Assembly: GCF_029407905.1 (NCBI RefSeq)
Contig: NC_073628.1
Span: 15,095,501 to 15,159,500 of the forward strand
Reading direction: 5' to 3'
DNA from: Bubalus kerabau
Taxonomy: Eukaryota > Chordata > Mammalia > Artiodactyla > Bovidae
DNA length: 64,000 bases
Shown: in pieces, positions 1 through 10,495 of the stretch
Layout of the letters: each line of letters begins with the position of its first letter
Numbering within the stretch: position 1 is the stretch's first letter
Made by a program: the position numbers and the translations under genes
The notes under the pieces: model-generated
What the model was told of the DNA's origin: nothing
The model's database searches: none
Seen by the model: only the letters and a program-made list of their open reading frames with translations

Positions 1-101
1 GTGTTCTTGCCTGGAGAATCCCATGGACAGAGGAGTCTGGTGGGCTACAGTCCATGGGGTTGCAAAGAGTCTGACACGACTGAGCGACTAAACAGATACA
101 C
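1..101 (+). mobile_element. Bov-A/Bov-tA SINE, cut by window edge
   Basis: The window opens inside a bovine SINE: the Bov-A body (cttgcctggagaatcccatg, then tccatggggttgcaaagag and gacacgactgagcgac) runs to its 3' end. The 5' part lies outside the window, so Bov-tA and Bov-A2 cannot be told apart. Confidence 0.93.
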
Positions 102-839
102 AAAGAGTTTTCATCTAATCCAACTTTCTCGTCTACTATACGAGACCATAATCTGGAGAAATTCCCCCAGATAAACACTCTATCCCTCAGACTTTTCTGA
201 CTCACATTTTGAAAGGTCTGATCCTCTGTCCCTCACTGCAAAGGGCCCAGATGACCACTGGTGACCAAGAGGGGGGGGATCACGTCTAGCTTTAGAGATT
301 CATCAGGCCCCCCATTCCCATGCCTACCAGTCTGCTAGCCCATGCCCTGATTCCCTAGGGCAGCTTTCGCAGGACCCTGGCCATTCTCCCTGCCTCCATT
401 TTCCTGCTATTTCTCTCCCAGACCATTCTGATAACATAGCAACAGTGCTTCATCTTCCTGGCATGTGGCTGCTTCCCAGGAGCCAGCCTGGTCTCTCCCA
501 CCCACCACCCAGCAGCCTTCCTGCTGACTCACCCCCACCACCCCTAAATTATCTAGCCTCACCACCCACCAAGCCACAAGCCTGCCCACTGCTCCTGCCA
601 CACCTGGCCTCTTATCACCCTCCACATGTAGCTTAACCAGATCCTATGGGGTTTTTCCAGTTGTACTGAGTAGTCATTGACAGACTGCACAGTTTAAGTT
701 GTACAGAAGAATGATTGCCATCAGTGTTACCATTTGGATATGCCTGTTCATAAGAAACGCTAAATAAGAGGTGATTTCTAGACTTGGGGAGCCTCTGTTG
801 ATGCTACAATTGGCAAGTTGTGGGAGTGATTGTAAGAAC
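102..839. other. Low-copy stretch, nothing recognised
   Basis: No repeat family or coding pattern recognised. There is a G-run near 271-279 and a pyrimidine-rich block at about 440-610 that creates short open frames on both strands; their proline- and serine-rich text reflects base composition, not a protein family. Confidence 0.6.
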
Positions 840-935
840 GGTTTTATCCAACTTTTATTCAGAGCTTGCAATATATCAAGTGCCAAACAATAACTGTTTT
901 ATATGCATTATCTCATGCTGGGAGATAATCAGAGC
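840..935 (+). mobile_element. MIR SINE remnant
   Basis: Old mammalian MIR core: text like tatatcaagtgccaaac followed by atgcattatctcat matches the pattern of tatgtgccaggcact then ttacatgtattaactcat in MIR. Strongly diverged; ends approximate. Confidence 0.5.
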
Positions 936-2446
936 CAAAGGTCACTCCAGAAAAGAAATAGGTTTGGTATCTAATTCTCAAGTGAGCAGGGGACCTTAGG
1001 GAAAGAAACCCATATGCAGAGAACCCAGTGCAGTTTAAGGCACTGTGAGTCAACAGCTAAGAGCTTACACATTAGAAGGGTCTGGTCAGTTTACATTTGC
1101 TTTGAGTTTGGGTTCTGTCTGTAATAGGAACATAATACTGGCTTCTAAAAACCCAACAATGAAGTCCTTCTGAACAGAACTCTGCATAACTGAGAGTACA
1201 CAGATGAGCAACAAACTCACCCACCAGAAGTGCCAGGCATGCTTCCAAGAGTCAGGGTGAGGAGACCTGCCCACACCATGGCTCACACCCTGAGCCAAGC
1301 CCTCCAGGACCAGTGGGAATTTCTGGCCACCAGTGGAGAGTGTTGACAAGTTAATTACTGAGCTTACATGGTCTGCGGTGGCCACGGGGTGGCCACAAGA
1401 ATTGTGTGGTGCCAGATGCTGCCCGTATGTTGAGTGACGGGTGCAATGCATCAGACACTAGGACTGTGCTAGTGTGCTGCCATGGCAACCGACAACTGAG
1501 ATTAAACAGTAGTTTCCCTTGAAATCAGCTGGCATCCTATAGATCAAACGATTGATGGATGGAGTAAATTTTCCACTTTTCCATTAGGTTTTGGTTCTTG
1601 GATGATCTAGGTGTTGAGATTCTAATGGAGCAAGAATGAACAGCCTGGGCAGTGAGCCATGGCAGCCCGTGACACCTGAACCCCTCAACACTGCTCTGTG
1701 CGTTTTCTGCCATCTATCTGTGCAGTAAGCCAACTGTCCCTTCCTCTGAGCTCCCCCTGTCTTACCGGCATTTCTGAGTAATGCAGTCGGCCAGATCTCC
1801 ACTGTGTATCCTCCCTTCAGCCTTGAGAACACTGTATATCCTATTCATCTAGTCTGATCCCCATATAAACCCTGCCACTTGGCCCACGGACCAGCTCTCA
1901 CCTGATTACAGACTGTACCCCTAAGTCCAACCAGCCGAGGAGCCGAATATATGCAAAGAGCTACAGAGTGGACACAGGAGGAGTTCATTCAATCCAATCC
2001 CCAGCTGCAAAGCTACTCATAGTGAATTCACTAGTAATGTGGGTCTCTGGTGTCATTTTCAGTGACTGGAGCTAGTATTTACATACTTCAGGTTTCCTTT
2101 GCACTGCTGACTTGTCTCTGTGGTATGCATCATAATCTTTCAATAGCTTCTTCCTGCCAAGACTATGAAGTGCAAACTCCTTAGTTCAGCAGTCAAGGGC
2201 CTCCACATTACTCCCAGGCCCCTGCTCGCCAGTCCAGCCAATCACATCTCCACATTTATGCCTTGACATCTTTGCTCATCACATTTTTCCCCAGGATCAC
2301 ACGGCCCTTGTGTCACTGTCAACTACCAAGTCCTGGATCAAGTTCCACAGGAATTGAAAAAGGTTTCATGGATCATTTGGATACTAGTGACCTATCTCCA
2401 CCTCCTCTTCCTTCTCTAGAATATTTCTTCCTTACCACTGTTCGGG
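936..2446. other. Low-copy stretch, nothing recognised
   Basis: No exon-like signal. The longest open frame (minus strand, 1086-1451, 121 codons) has no recognisable domain, signal peptide or repeat and is best seen as chance. Base composition is ordinary. Confidence 0.6.
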
Positions 2447-3056
2447 ATTAGGTGGTACACAGCCGCCCCCACCACCAAAGTCATATGCTGAAGTGCTGCG
2501 CAACTCCCGTGACCTTATTTGGGTATCTTTTGTTGTTTGTTTGTTTGGCCCCACCGTGAGGCATGTGGGATCTTAGTTCCCCCACCAGGGTCAGAACCTG
2601 CACCCTCTGCAGGTGTTTAAGCCCCCTTGGTGTCTCAAACACTGGATCACCAGGGAAGTTTCCATGACCTTATTTGAAAAGATGATTGTTGAAAATGTGA
2701 TTGGTTAAGATGAGGACACATTTGGAGTTGAGTGGACCCCTATACCGATATGATCAGTGTCCTTGTGAAATGCTACACACAGACATGTGCACAGGAAGAA
2801 CACCATCTGAACGTGAAGGTGGAAATTTGGGTGATGTGCCTACACGCCACCAAACATCAGGGATTTCTAGAAAAGCACAGGAGTCTGGGAGAGAAGCACA
2901 GAGCATGTCTTCCTCATCACCTTCAGAAGGAGCCTACACTGCTGGCACCTTGACCTTGGACTTCTAGCTTCCAGAACTGTGAGAGGGTACATTTCTGTTG
3001 TTTAAGCTGCCTAGTCTGTGCACCTTGTTACAGCAGCCCCAGCAAACTAGTACAAT
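2447..3056 (+). mobile_element. MLT1-type LTR (ERVL-MaLR), split by a CHR SINE
   Basis: The text follows the mammalian MLT1 LTR: a gtgaccttatttg start region, ttggttaagatgaggacac, gtgtccttgtgaaa, ttctagcttccagaactgtg, and a 3' end with tttctgttgtttaagc and gcagccccagcaaactagtaca. It is a solitary LTR fossil without internal genes. A CHR SINE interrupts it and duplicated 12 bp of the LTR. Subfamily not assigned. Confidence 0.82.
2522..2664 (-). mobile_element. CHR SINE nested in the MLT1 LTR
   Basis: Read on the minus strand it starts with cttccctggtgatccagtg, the tRNA-Glu-like head of CHR SINEs, has a decayed box-B region and ends in a (CAAA)-type tail. Exact 12-bp duplications tgaccttatttg lie at 2510-2521 and 2665-2676, so the boundaries are secure and the SINE is younger than the LTR. 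Confidence 0.9.
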
Positions 3057-3104
3057 CACTTATTCCATTACATTCAGATCCAACAACCCTTAGAGACCAA
3101 ACAC

Positions 3105-3300
3105 GTGCCTAAGGCCAACCTAAATGCTTTACATGTTATTCCTCATTTAGGGCTTAGTAGATGTATGAGGTGATGGCAGTATTCTCACTGTAAATAAGGA
3201 AAATGTGGCTCAGGTAGTTAGCTAAAACCATAGGACCAGTAAAAGACTTGAAATCAAGCAGGCCCATATTAGGATAACCATCTCACGCTGCCTCTCCCAT
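3105..3300 (+). mobile_element. MIR SINE remnant
   Basis: Diverged MIR in the usual order: tgctttacatgttattcctcatt, then aaataaggaaaatgtggctc, then a decayed region where MIR has its ggtcacacagctag text. Boundaries approximate. Confidence 0.6.
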
Positions 3301-3599
3301 ATGCTGTCCTATGGGACAAGGCTTCTCTCTCCAGTTAGCCTTATGTCTCTTAGAGCCAGAGGTAATGTCTGAAAAACAAAGTTTCTGTCTTTATCCATGT
3401 AACTGCCTGTTATTGCATCACACAAAACTAAACAATTCAGTTGTCACCAAATGAAGAGGTAAAGTTTGATAATAGGCTTTCTGGTAGACAAGAAGTTGAC
3501 TTGAAGAGAAGAGAGGAAACTCTTGAGGAAACTTCAAAGGAATAGGCTATTTCCTTCCCAAGGGGTTGAAACAGAGACACCAAAAGAGCAGAAAACAAC
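3301..3599. other. Low-copy stretch, nothing recognised
   Basis: About 300 bases without a recognisable repeat, gene or RNA. Purine-rich towards the right, where it grades into old L1 sequence. Confidence 0.5.
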
Positions 3600-4047
3600 A
3601 AAACAGAGCATGTAGGAGCTGTGAGGCAACAGCAAAAGATCTAACCCGTGTGTAATTGGAGTTCCAAAAGTAAAAGAGAGAGAAAAGGACAGAAGAAATG
3701 TTGGAAGAATTGTGGTTAAGAATTTTCCAAAATTAATGGAAGAAACAAACCACAGATCCAAGAAGCTCAAAGAATCACAAACAGGATTAAAACATATGCA
3801 TATACATACTCACAGACATCATATTTAACCTGCTTTCAACCAAAGATAAAGAGAAAATTTTGAAGTCAGCAAGAGAAAAAAGATACATGACATGTAAAGG
3901 ATTATCCCAGACTTCTAATTAGAAGTTATGTAGACTACAAGACCATAGGGAGACACCTTTAAACACTAAAAGAAAAAATGTCGGTCCAGATGTCTATACT
4001 CAGTGAAAATATCTTTCAAAAGTGAATTTTTGAAAATATTCTTTGAG

Positions 4048-4166
4048 GGACTTCCCTGGTGGTCCAGTGGTTAAGATTCCATGCTTCCATTACAGGGAGC
4101 ACAGGTTCAATTCCTGGTCAGAGAACTAAGATCCCATATGCTGGGATAAATAAATAAATAAAATAG
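4048..4166 (+). mobile_element. CHR SINE
   Basis: Head gggacttccctggtggtcca followed by ggttaagattccatgcttcc, then a tRNA box-B-like caggttcaattcctgg and a TAAA-repeat tail. It splits the old L1. I could not find a clean TSD. Confidence 0.88.
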
Positions 4167-4173
4167 ATAACCA

Positions 4174-4198
4174 ATAAGGACCTATCATTGGTCCTTAT
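4174..4198. repeat. Small perfect inverted repeat
   Basis: Arms ataaggacc (4174-4182) and ggtccttat (4190-4198) with a 7-base loop, sitting just after the CHR SINE tail in old L1 sequence. It could fold as a hairpin. No poly-T or gene context suggests a terminator. Confidence 0.8.
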
Positions 4199-4479
4199 AA
4201 TAAACCATAAGAAAACAAAGGAGTCTTTTTAATATATGCTCTCAGACACACACACACAAGAAACCCAAGAGAGTGAATTATCACCAGTCCTACACTAAAA
4301 GAAGTGTGATGGGAATGTCTTCAGGTAGAAAGAATATGACACCAAATGGAAATTTGGATCTACACAAACAAATGAAGAATGTTGGCAATAGTAAAAATGA
4401 GGATATACATAAGAATTCTTTCTTATCTTTGATCTTTTTAAGATGCTAAGAAGTCGAACTCTCTGAGTTTAAAATCTAC

Positions 4480-4640
4480 CTCTAGTATTACCCCTTGTAT
4501 CAGTGAGCAATTTATATAAAAGTTCTGTATTTCTGTTCTCTTATCTGTAAAGTCAGGATAAAAATACTACATTAATATTTTGTTGAAATAATTAACTAAA
4601 ACAATATATGTAATAGACTAAAGATACAGTAACTTTTCTT
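4480..4640 (-). mobile_element. MIR remnant, uncertain
   Basis: Text such as cagtgagcaattta, ctgttctcttatctgtaaag and caggataaaaatact follows the reverse strand of MIR (cctcatctgtaaaatggggata). Strongly decayed; the rest of 4441-4914 holds nothing recognisable. Confidence 0.4.
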
Positions 4641-4914
4641 TTTATTCAACTCCCCAATCATTAATCATACAAGGTTCATATTCTGGGCCAAAGGCAAGCA
4701 GAATGAATTAACCCCAACTTTCTTCAAACTCTCCAGAGCATTCTTTATTGGTTTCAAATAAAATCCCCACTGTTCTTCCTCATCCACTATGAAAAGTTGC
4801 CCTTCCCTACATTCCCTCATCTGAAGATAAGAGAACATCTACAGTTAAATAATTTCGTGCCATGCCAAGAGTCCTTTTCTCTGGGGAATGGATGCCTTTA
4901 GAATTTCTAAATTG

Positions 4915-5066
4915 TTACTATCCACTTTATTCATTGAATCACCTATAATGTGTCAGGCCCTGGGCAAGGAACAACAGACAGAGCAAGAAACAAGACACAC
5001 CAAGTCCCTGCCCTCATGGAACCTAAGATCTAGAGTAAAAAGTGGAAATTAAATGCACAAATATAT
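4915..5066 (-). mobile_element. L2 LINE 3' end remnant
   Basis: Contains the reverse strand of the L2 3' end: gaatcacctataatgtgtca, ggccctgggcaagg, and aagtccctgccctcatggaa. Old and diverged. Confidence 0.7.
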
Positions 5067-5075
5067 TCCCTAAAT

Positions 5076-5120
5076 GGTGGGGCGGGGGGCGGAGGGGGGG
5101 GCGGGGTGGAGGGGGTGGGG
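5076..5120 (+). repeat. G-rich tract with six G-runs of four or more
   Basis: On the plus strand G-runs of 4, 6, 8, 4, 5 and 4 are separated by one to four bases (5079-5082, 5084-5089, 5094-5101, 5103-5106, 5111-5115, 5117-5120). This satisfies the usual intramolecular G-quadruplex pattern. It lies beside an L2 fossil and away from any visible promoter. Confidence 0.9.
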
Positions 5121-5465
5121 AAGCAAGACTCTTCCCAGCAAAAGAACTTATTCCATTTTTAGGGCTGCTTCATATTTGAGAAAAAGCCAAGATTCTTTTG
5201 CCTGGAAGTCAGCTGGCACCAAAACTCCAGGGAGAGGGGAAAGTCCCTCAGGGACAGTGGGAAAAAGTATCTTACCCTAAATTAAGAAGATTCTTTGAGA
5301 ACACACAGAAAATGTAATAAAATGTAAGGACTGCATTAGAACATGAACCCTCTGTTGGGTGTTTGCCTTCCTGTGTGATTCCTTGCCAGCAACTGACCTT
5401 CTTTACATGAGTGCTGGATCTCAGGGACTCTAAAACACAGGTAAAGCAATAAAGAACACGAGGAA
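5121..5465. other. Low-copy stretch, nothing recognised
   Basis: No repeat, RNA or coding signal recognised between the G-rich tract and the next MIR. Confidence 0.5.
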
Positions 5466-5600
5466 TCTTCTTCTGGGGGAAATAGAGTCCCAGAGAGGAG
5501 AACTAGTCCACCCAAGTTTGCACAGCTACCTAGCGGGAGAACTGAAGTTGGAAGAAGCAGTCAAGTCTCCTGACCACCATCCAGTGTCATGCCTCAAGGG
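5466..5600 (+). mobile_element. MIR SINE remnant
   Basis: The pattern ggaaatagagtcccagagag, then cccaagtttgcacagctacc, then gggagaactgaag follows the MIR 3' half (gaaactgaggcacagagag, ccaaggtcacacagctag). Confidence 0.65.
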
Positions 5601-6756
5601 ACCACCACATTGCCTCTTCTGGGAATTGAGAATACTCACAGCCTTGGACTTATTTCAGACACCAAAAGCCATTGGCAATGCTCTTTTACTCACAATTCCA
5701 AAACATGCAAATTTTCTATTTTTAGATTCTTCAGTAAATGCAAGCTTTTTAGCATCAACATATTCAAAATGCATTCTCTACTACTGCAAACCATTTTAAA
5801 AAGAGGGATTAAAGATCAGGAAAGGAAAAGGAAGGTAAAACAACTTCCACTTGGATGTGGTCATGTGAACAATCACTAGCCTATGTTCTCTTCTAAAACG
5901 CCATTAAAATGGAAGTAAAATTAGGAAATGATAGGGAGACACAGAGAATGAGAGTGAAGACAGCAACAGACAGACATCAACGAACACTGGAAGATAGGAA
6001 GTGAACGGATAAATGAGAACAACGCTACCAGAGGGGCAAAATTAAAAAGTGAGTGACCATAGAGGACTCACCCTCCCAACAAGAAGCCACGTCAGACCAC
6101 CGAACCTCAGAAAGGCTCGGAAGTTGGTGGACAAGGCAATTCAAAGGCTGAGGAGGAAAGCAAGTTTGTATCAGGGGTCAGGCCCTTCCCTGGCCCCTTC
6201 CAACCCTGTAGACCCTAATGGCTGTGTCTCCCCAACACCAGCAGCAAGGATTGCAGCTCAGAGGTTCTGGACTTGGGGACACCCCTTTCCCTTCCCCCCT
6301 GGCAAAGGGCAAGGCAAGTAAGCTCCATGGAAACAGAGGGATGAGGTGAAGTTCTCCAGACTGAACCAGGAGGCCCCCCAACTCATGCGCCCTACATACA
6401 CCAGGACCCTGCAAGCCAGGCCTGTGCTTTTCTAGTCAGGAGACTGCAGGAGTCTTTGAATCAAAGAAAAGACCGACAGTTGACAATATTGACAACTGTG
6501 GGTCACTCCTCCAGCAAAAAAATGTTACAGTGAAACTGCCCTGTCATCAAGCTAAGGTCCCACTGAAGCACTTCCAAGGGGTTTTTTAGTGTCTCGCTAT
6601 TAAGTAAGCATTGACAATTGGGGTCACTGAACATTTTATTAAAGTCTTTAACATGAGAGGAATTAAACGGAAAAAATCATATTCACACAGAGACACAGAC
6701 AGACAGACAATGGAGGGAGCAGGCAACACTTTTTTTTAAATAAAACAAGTTATTAA
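5601..6756. other. Low-copy stretch with a GC-richer middle
   Basis: At about 5890-6050 the text is purine-rich and may be decayed L1. A GC-richer block at about 6050-6430 contains overlapping short open frames on both strands (at most 90 codons) with no recognisable protein. No CpG clustering. Near 6690 there is a short (cagacaga) run. Confidence 0.5.
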
Positions 6757-6768
6757 CATCCTCAGATA

Positions 6769-6889
6769 GGACCTTCCCTGGTGGCCCAGTGCTTAAGACT
6801 CTGTGCTTCCAATGCAGGGGGCAGGTTCAATCCTTGACAAAGGAACCAAGACGCCACGTGCTGAGCACAGCCACAAAAAAACCCCAAAC
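6769..6889 (+). mobile_element. CHR SINE with 12-bp TSD
   Basis: Starts ggaccttccctggtggccca, has caggttcaatccttg at the box-B position and ends A-rich. Exact duplications catcctcagata at 6757-6768 and 6890-6901 fix both ends. Confidence 0.92.
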
Positions 6890-6901
6890 CATCCTCAGAT
6901 A

Positions 6902-7337
6902 AGAAGAGAACATATTTAAGAACAGGATGCTTTTGGAAGAAAGTCACATTCAGAGAAGTAGAAAGAGCTCCTGGGGATTCAAAGTGATAGCAAAAATTTA
7001 AAACTACAAACAAACAAACAAACAAAAAAATTGGACGGAGAGGAAGTTAAAACTCAGCAAATGTCCCAGAACCAAAGTTTCAAAAATGGAAGTGAGAAGA
7101 GGGAAACGAGAAATGAGAGGACAAATATAAACAGCCTTGTATCCAATTTCCAGTCAAAGGGGACAAATAAAATCTAAGGGAGGAAGTAATTAAAGAACTA
7201 ATGATTTATTTATTATTAATGACTTTTTCATAATCAAAGAAATAATGATTCATAGAAAATTTTATAAAGAAAAATGACTCCAGAAAAAAATGTGTTACAG
7301 AAAGGAATGTAATTATTACAGTTTGTGACTCAATTAT
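6902..7337. other. A-rich stretch with a short CAAA repeat
   Basis: A (CAAA)n run lies at about 7009-7027. The rest is A-rich and may be very old L1 debris, but I could not match it to a named part. A short AT-rich block near 7200-7300 precedes the BovB. Confidence 0.4.
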
Positions 7338-7573
7338 TAACAGTATTTCAGTTTAGTTCAGTTCAGTCCCTCAGTCGTGTCCAACTCTTTGCAACCCCAT
7401 GGACTGCAGCACACCAGGCTTCCCTGTCCATCACCAATTCCTGGAGTTTACTCAAATTCATGTCCATTGAATTGGTGATGCCATCCAACCATCTAAGCCT
7501 CTCTCATCCCCTTCTCCTCCGGCCTTCAATCTTGCCCAGAATCAGGGTCTTTTCCAATGAGTCAGTTATTTGC

Positions 7574-7692
7574 TGCTACTGCTAAGTCACTTCAGTTGTG
7601 TCCGACTCTGTGCAACCCCATAGATGGAAGCCCACCAGACTCCCCCATCCCTGGGATTCTCCAGGCAAGAACACTGGAGTGGGTTGCCATGT
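7574..7692 (-). mobile_element. Bov-A SINE nested in BovB
   Basis: Minus-strand Bov-A monomer: it begins with the CTG-type tail (tttgctgctactgctaagtc) and reads through ccaggcaagaacactggagt to gttgccat. It interrupts BovB at the conserved tttgcatcaggtggcc site. I see no clean TSD. Confidence 0.85.
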
Positions 7693-7697
7693 AGGTG

Positions 7698-9253
7698 GCC
7701 AAAGTATTGGACTTTCAGCTTCAGCATCAGTTCCTTCCAATGAACTTCAGGACTGATTTCCTTTAGTTTTGACTGGTTTGATCTTCTTGCAGTCCAAGGA
7801 AGTCTCAAGAGTCTTCTCCAACACCATAGTTCAAAAGCATCAATTCTTTGGTGCTCAGCTTTCTTTATAGTCCAACTCTCACATCCATACATGACTACTG
7901 GAAAAACCATAGCTCTGACTAGGTGGACCTTTGTTGGCAAAGTAATGTCTCTGCTTTTTAATATGCTGTCTAGGTTGGTCACAGCTTTTCTTTCAAGGAG
8001 CAAGTGTCTTTTAATTTCAGGGCTACAGTCACCATCTGCAGTGATTTTGGAGCCCACGAAAGTAAAGTCTGTCACTGTTTCCACTATTTCCCTATCTATT
8101 TGCCATGGAATGATGGGACCGAAAGCCGTGATCTTAGTTTTTTGAATGTTGAGTTTTAAGCCAACTTTTTCACTCTGCTCTTTCACTTTCATCTAGAGGC
8201 TCTTTAGTTATTCTTCCCTCTCTTCCATAAGGGTGGTGTCATCTGCATATCTGAGGTTATTGATATTTCTCCTGGCAATCTTGATTCCAGCTTGTGCTTC
8301 ATCCAGCCTGGCATTTCGCATGATGTACTCTGCACATAAGTTAAATAAGCAGGGTGACAATATACAGCCTTGACGTACTCCTTTTCCAATTTGGAACCAA
8401 TCTGTTGTTCTATATCTGTTTCTAATTGTTGCTTTTTGACTTGCATACAGATTTCTCAGGAGGCAGGTCAAGTGGCCTGGTATTCCCATCTCTTTAAGAA
8501 TTTTCCACAGTTTGTTGTGATCTACACAGTCAAAGGCTTTGGCATACTCAATAAAGCAGAAGTAGATGTTTTTCTGGAACTCTCTTGCTTTTTTGATGAT
8601 TTGGCAATTTGATCTCTGGTTCCTCTGCCTTTTCTAAATCCAGCTTGAACATCTGAAAGTTCACAGTTCACGTACTGTTGAAGCCCAGCTTGGAGAATTT
8701 TGAGCATTACTTTTCTAGCATGTGAGATGAGTGCAATTGTGCGGTAATTTGAGCATTCTTTGGCGTTGCCTTTCTTTGGGATTGGAATGAAAACTGACCT
8801 TTTCCAGTCCTGTGGTCACTGCTGAGTTTTCCAAATTTGCTGGCATATTGAGTGCAGCACTTTCATAGCATCATCTTTTAGGATTTGAAATAGCTCAACT
8901 GGAATTCCATCACCTCCACTAATTTTGTTCATAGTGATTCTTCCTAAGGCCCACTTGACTTTGCATCCCAGGAAGTCTGGCTCTAGGTGAGTGATCACAC
9001 CATCGTGGTTATCTGGGTCATCCTGATTATCATTTTTGTATAGTTATTCTGTGTATTCTTGCCACCTCTTCTTAATATCTTCTTCTTCTGTGTGATCCAT
9101 ACCATTTCTGTCCTTTATCAAACCCATCTTTGCATGAATTGTTCCCTTGGTATCTCTGATTTTCTTGAAGAGATCTCTAGTCTTTTCCATTCTATTGTTT
9201 TCCTCTATTTCTTTGCACTGATCACTTAGGAAGGCTTTCTTATCTCTCCTCAC
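7698..9253 (-). pseudogene. BovB ORF2 reverse transcriptase, broken
   Basis: Pieces of the BovB polyprotein can be followed in order on the minus strand: a linker (9253-9044), the RT start with SGGDGIPVELFQILK (8998-8816), the KGRGTRDQIA part (8707-8522), the RT core with QGCILSPCLFN and the catalytic YADD box at 8249-8238 (8489-8208), and the C-terminal part with YGCESWTIKKAEH (8192 downwards). Stops and frameshifts separate them, and the endonuclease domain is absent because of 5' truncation. YADD itself is intact. At the conserved Arg codon after AEH this copy reads CAA. Confidence 0.93.
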
Positions 9254-9570
9254 TATTCTTTGGAACTCTGCATTCAGAAGCTTATATCTTTCCTTTTCTC
9301 CTTTGCCTTTAATAGTATTTATATAACCATAATCCTATAAGAGTGTAACTGGTTTAACCAAAATTGTGAAATAATTATGAAAGGTAGGGAGGAAAACTAT
9401 GTGTGTATTGCAGGGGCAGGTTGTGAGGAAATGAAAACTCTCACCTCCTATGGTAGGAGGCCAACACATGATGTCTTAAATGAAACAACAACAACAGTAA
9501 ATAATAAGCAAATTATTTGGAAACATGATGGTAAATTCCTAATGAAAAAGCCAAGAGTTTCAAATGACAT

Positions 9571-9849
9571 GCTGCTGCTGCTGCTGCTAAGTCGCTTCAG
9601 TCGTGTCTGACTCTGTGCGACCCCATAGACGGCAGCCCACCAGGCTTCCCCGTCCCTGGGATTCTCCAGGCAAGAACACTGGAGTGGGTTGCCATTTCCT
9701 TCTCCAATGCATGAAAGTGAAAAAATAAAGTGAAGTCGCTCAGTTGTGTCCGACTCCTAGTGACCCCATGGCCTGCAGCCCTCCAGGCCCCTCGGTCCAT
9801 GGGATTTTCCAGGCAAGAGTACTGGAGTGGGGTGCTATTGCCTTCTCCG
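9571..9849 (-). mobile_element. Bov-A2 SINE with 11-bp TSD
   Basis: Two Bov-A monomers in tandem, read on the minus strand, with a (CTG)5 tail at its left end. Exact duplications tcaaatgacat at 9560-9570 and 9850-9860 mark the ends. Such CAG/CTG tails are often length-polymorphic. Confidence 0.95.
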
Positions 9850-9991
9850 TCAAATGACATAATTTATATATATAAGAGGGAAGGCGGGGTTTGGAACCCT
9901 TTTTTCTTCCATTGGGGTATAGTTGCTTTACAATGTTATGTTAGAGTCTGCTGTACGAGGAAGTGAACTAGTGATAGGCATACATATATCC

Positions 9992-10264
9992 GGCAATGGC
10001 AATCCACTCCAGTACTCTTGCCTGGAGAATCCCATGGACGGAGGAGCCTGGTGGGCTACAGCCCATGGGGTCGTGAAGAGTCTGACACGACTGAGCGACT
10101 TCACTTTCACTTTTCACTTTCATGCACTGGAGAAAAAAATGGCAACCCACTCCAGTATTCTTGCCTGGAGAATCCCAGGGATGGAGGAGCCTGGTGGGCT
10201 GCCGTCTATGAGGTCGCACAGAGTCCGACATGACTGACGTGACTTAGCAGCAGCAGCAGCAGCA
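9992..10264 (+). mobile_element. Bov-A2 SINE, first of two at one target
   Basis: Starts ggcaatggcaatccactcc, contains both monomers and ends in (CAG)n. Flanked by exact 14-bp copies gcatacatatatcc at 9978-9991 and 10265-10278. Confidence 0.95.
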
Positions 10265-10278
10265 GCATACATATATCC

Positions 10279-10495
10279 AGGCTTCCCTGGGGGCTCAGAA
10301 GTAAAGAATCTGCCTGCAGTGCAGGAGCTCCAGCAGATGCGGGTTCGATCCCTTGGCCTAGAAGATCTCCTGGAGGAGGCCATGCAACCCACTCCAGTAT
10401 TCTTGCCTGGAGAACCCCCTGGAATGAGGAGCCTGGCAGGCTACAGTCCATGGGATTGCAAAGAGTTGGACAGGACTGATCAACTTACCACACAT
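10279..10495 (+). mobile_element. Bov-tA SINE, second at the same target
   Basis: tRNA-Glu-like head (aggcttccctgggggctcag, box-B-like gcgggttcgatccc) followed by one Bov-A unit. Its left flank is the right TSD of the preceding Bov-A2 and its right flank 10496-10509 is the same 14-mer with one change. Confidence 0.95.

Larger units (their letters stand above)
3600..4440 (+). mobile_element. Old L1 remnant (L1M-like), split by a CHR SINE
   Basis: Diverged L1 text with the recognisable series agctcaaagaatcacaaac, agataaagagaaaattttgaa, cagcaagagaaaaaagatac, and beyond the SINE gaattatcaccagtcctaca, tgtcttcaggtagaaagaat and gacaccaaatggaaatttgg. No frame survives. Subfamily not assigned. Confidence 0.65.
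7349..9309 (-). mobile_element. BovB LINE, 5'-truncated, with a nested SINE
   Basis: On the minus strand this is the downstream part of BovB, an RTE-clade LINE acquired by ruminant ancestors by horizontal transfer. The right end is the 5' truncation, before the RT domain; the left end is the 3' tail of ctgaac repeats. An 11-base TSD with one difference (taacagtattt at 7338-7348, taatagtattt at 9310-9320) frames it. A Bov SINE interrupts its 3' part. Divergence is higher than in the other long copies, so it is an older insertion. Confidence 0.95.

Noticed and set aside
7574..7692. CTG/CAG runs as expanded coding triplets
   Set aside because: They are the 3' tails of Bov-A2/Bov-A SINEs, not within exons.
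10279..10400. tRNA gene suggested by the box-B-like gcgggttcgatccc
   Set aside because: It is the tRNA-Glu-derived head of Bov-tA; the cloverleaf is not intact. The same applies to the CHR SINE heads.
9992..10495. Regularly spaced similar repeats suggestive of a CRISPR array
   Set aside because: The repeats are Bov-A monomers of SINEs with TSDs; spacing and content do not fit CRISPR, and the genome is mammalian.
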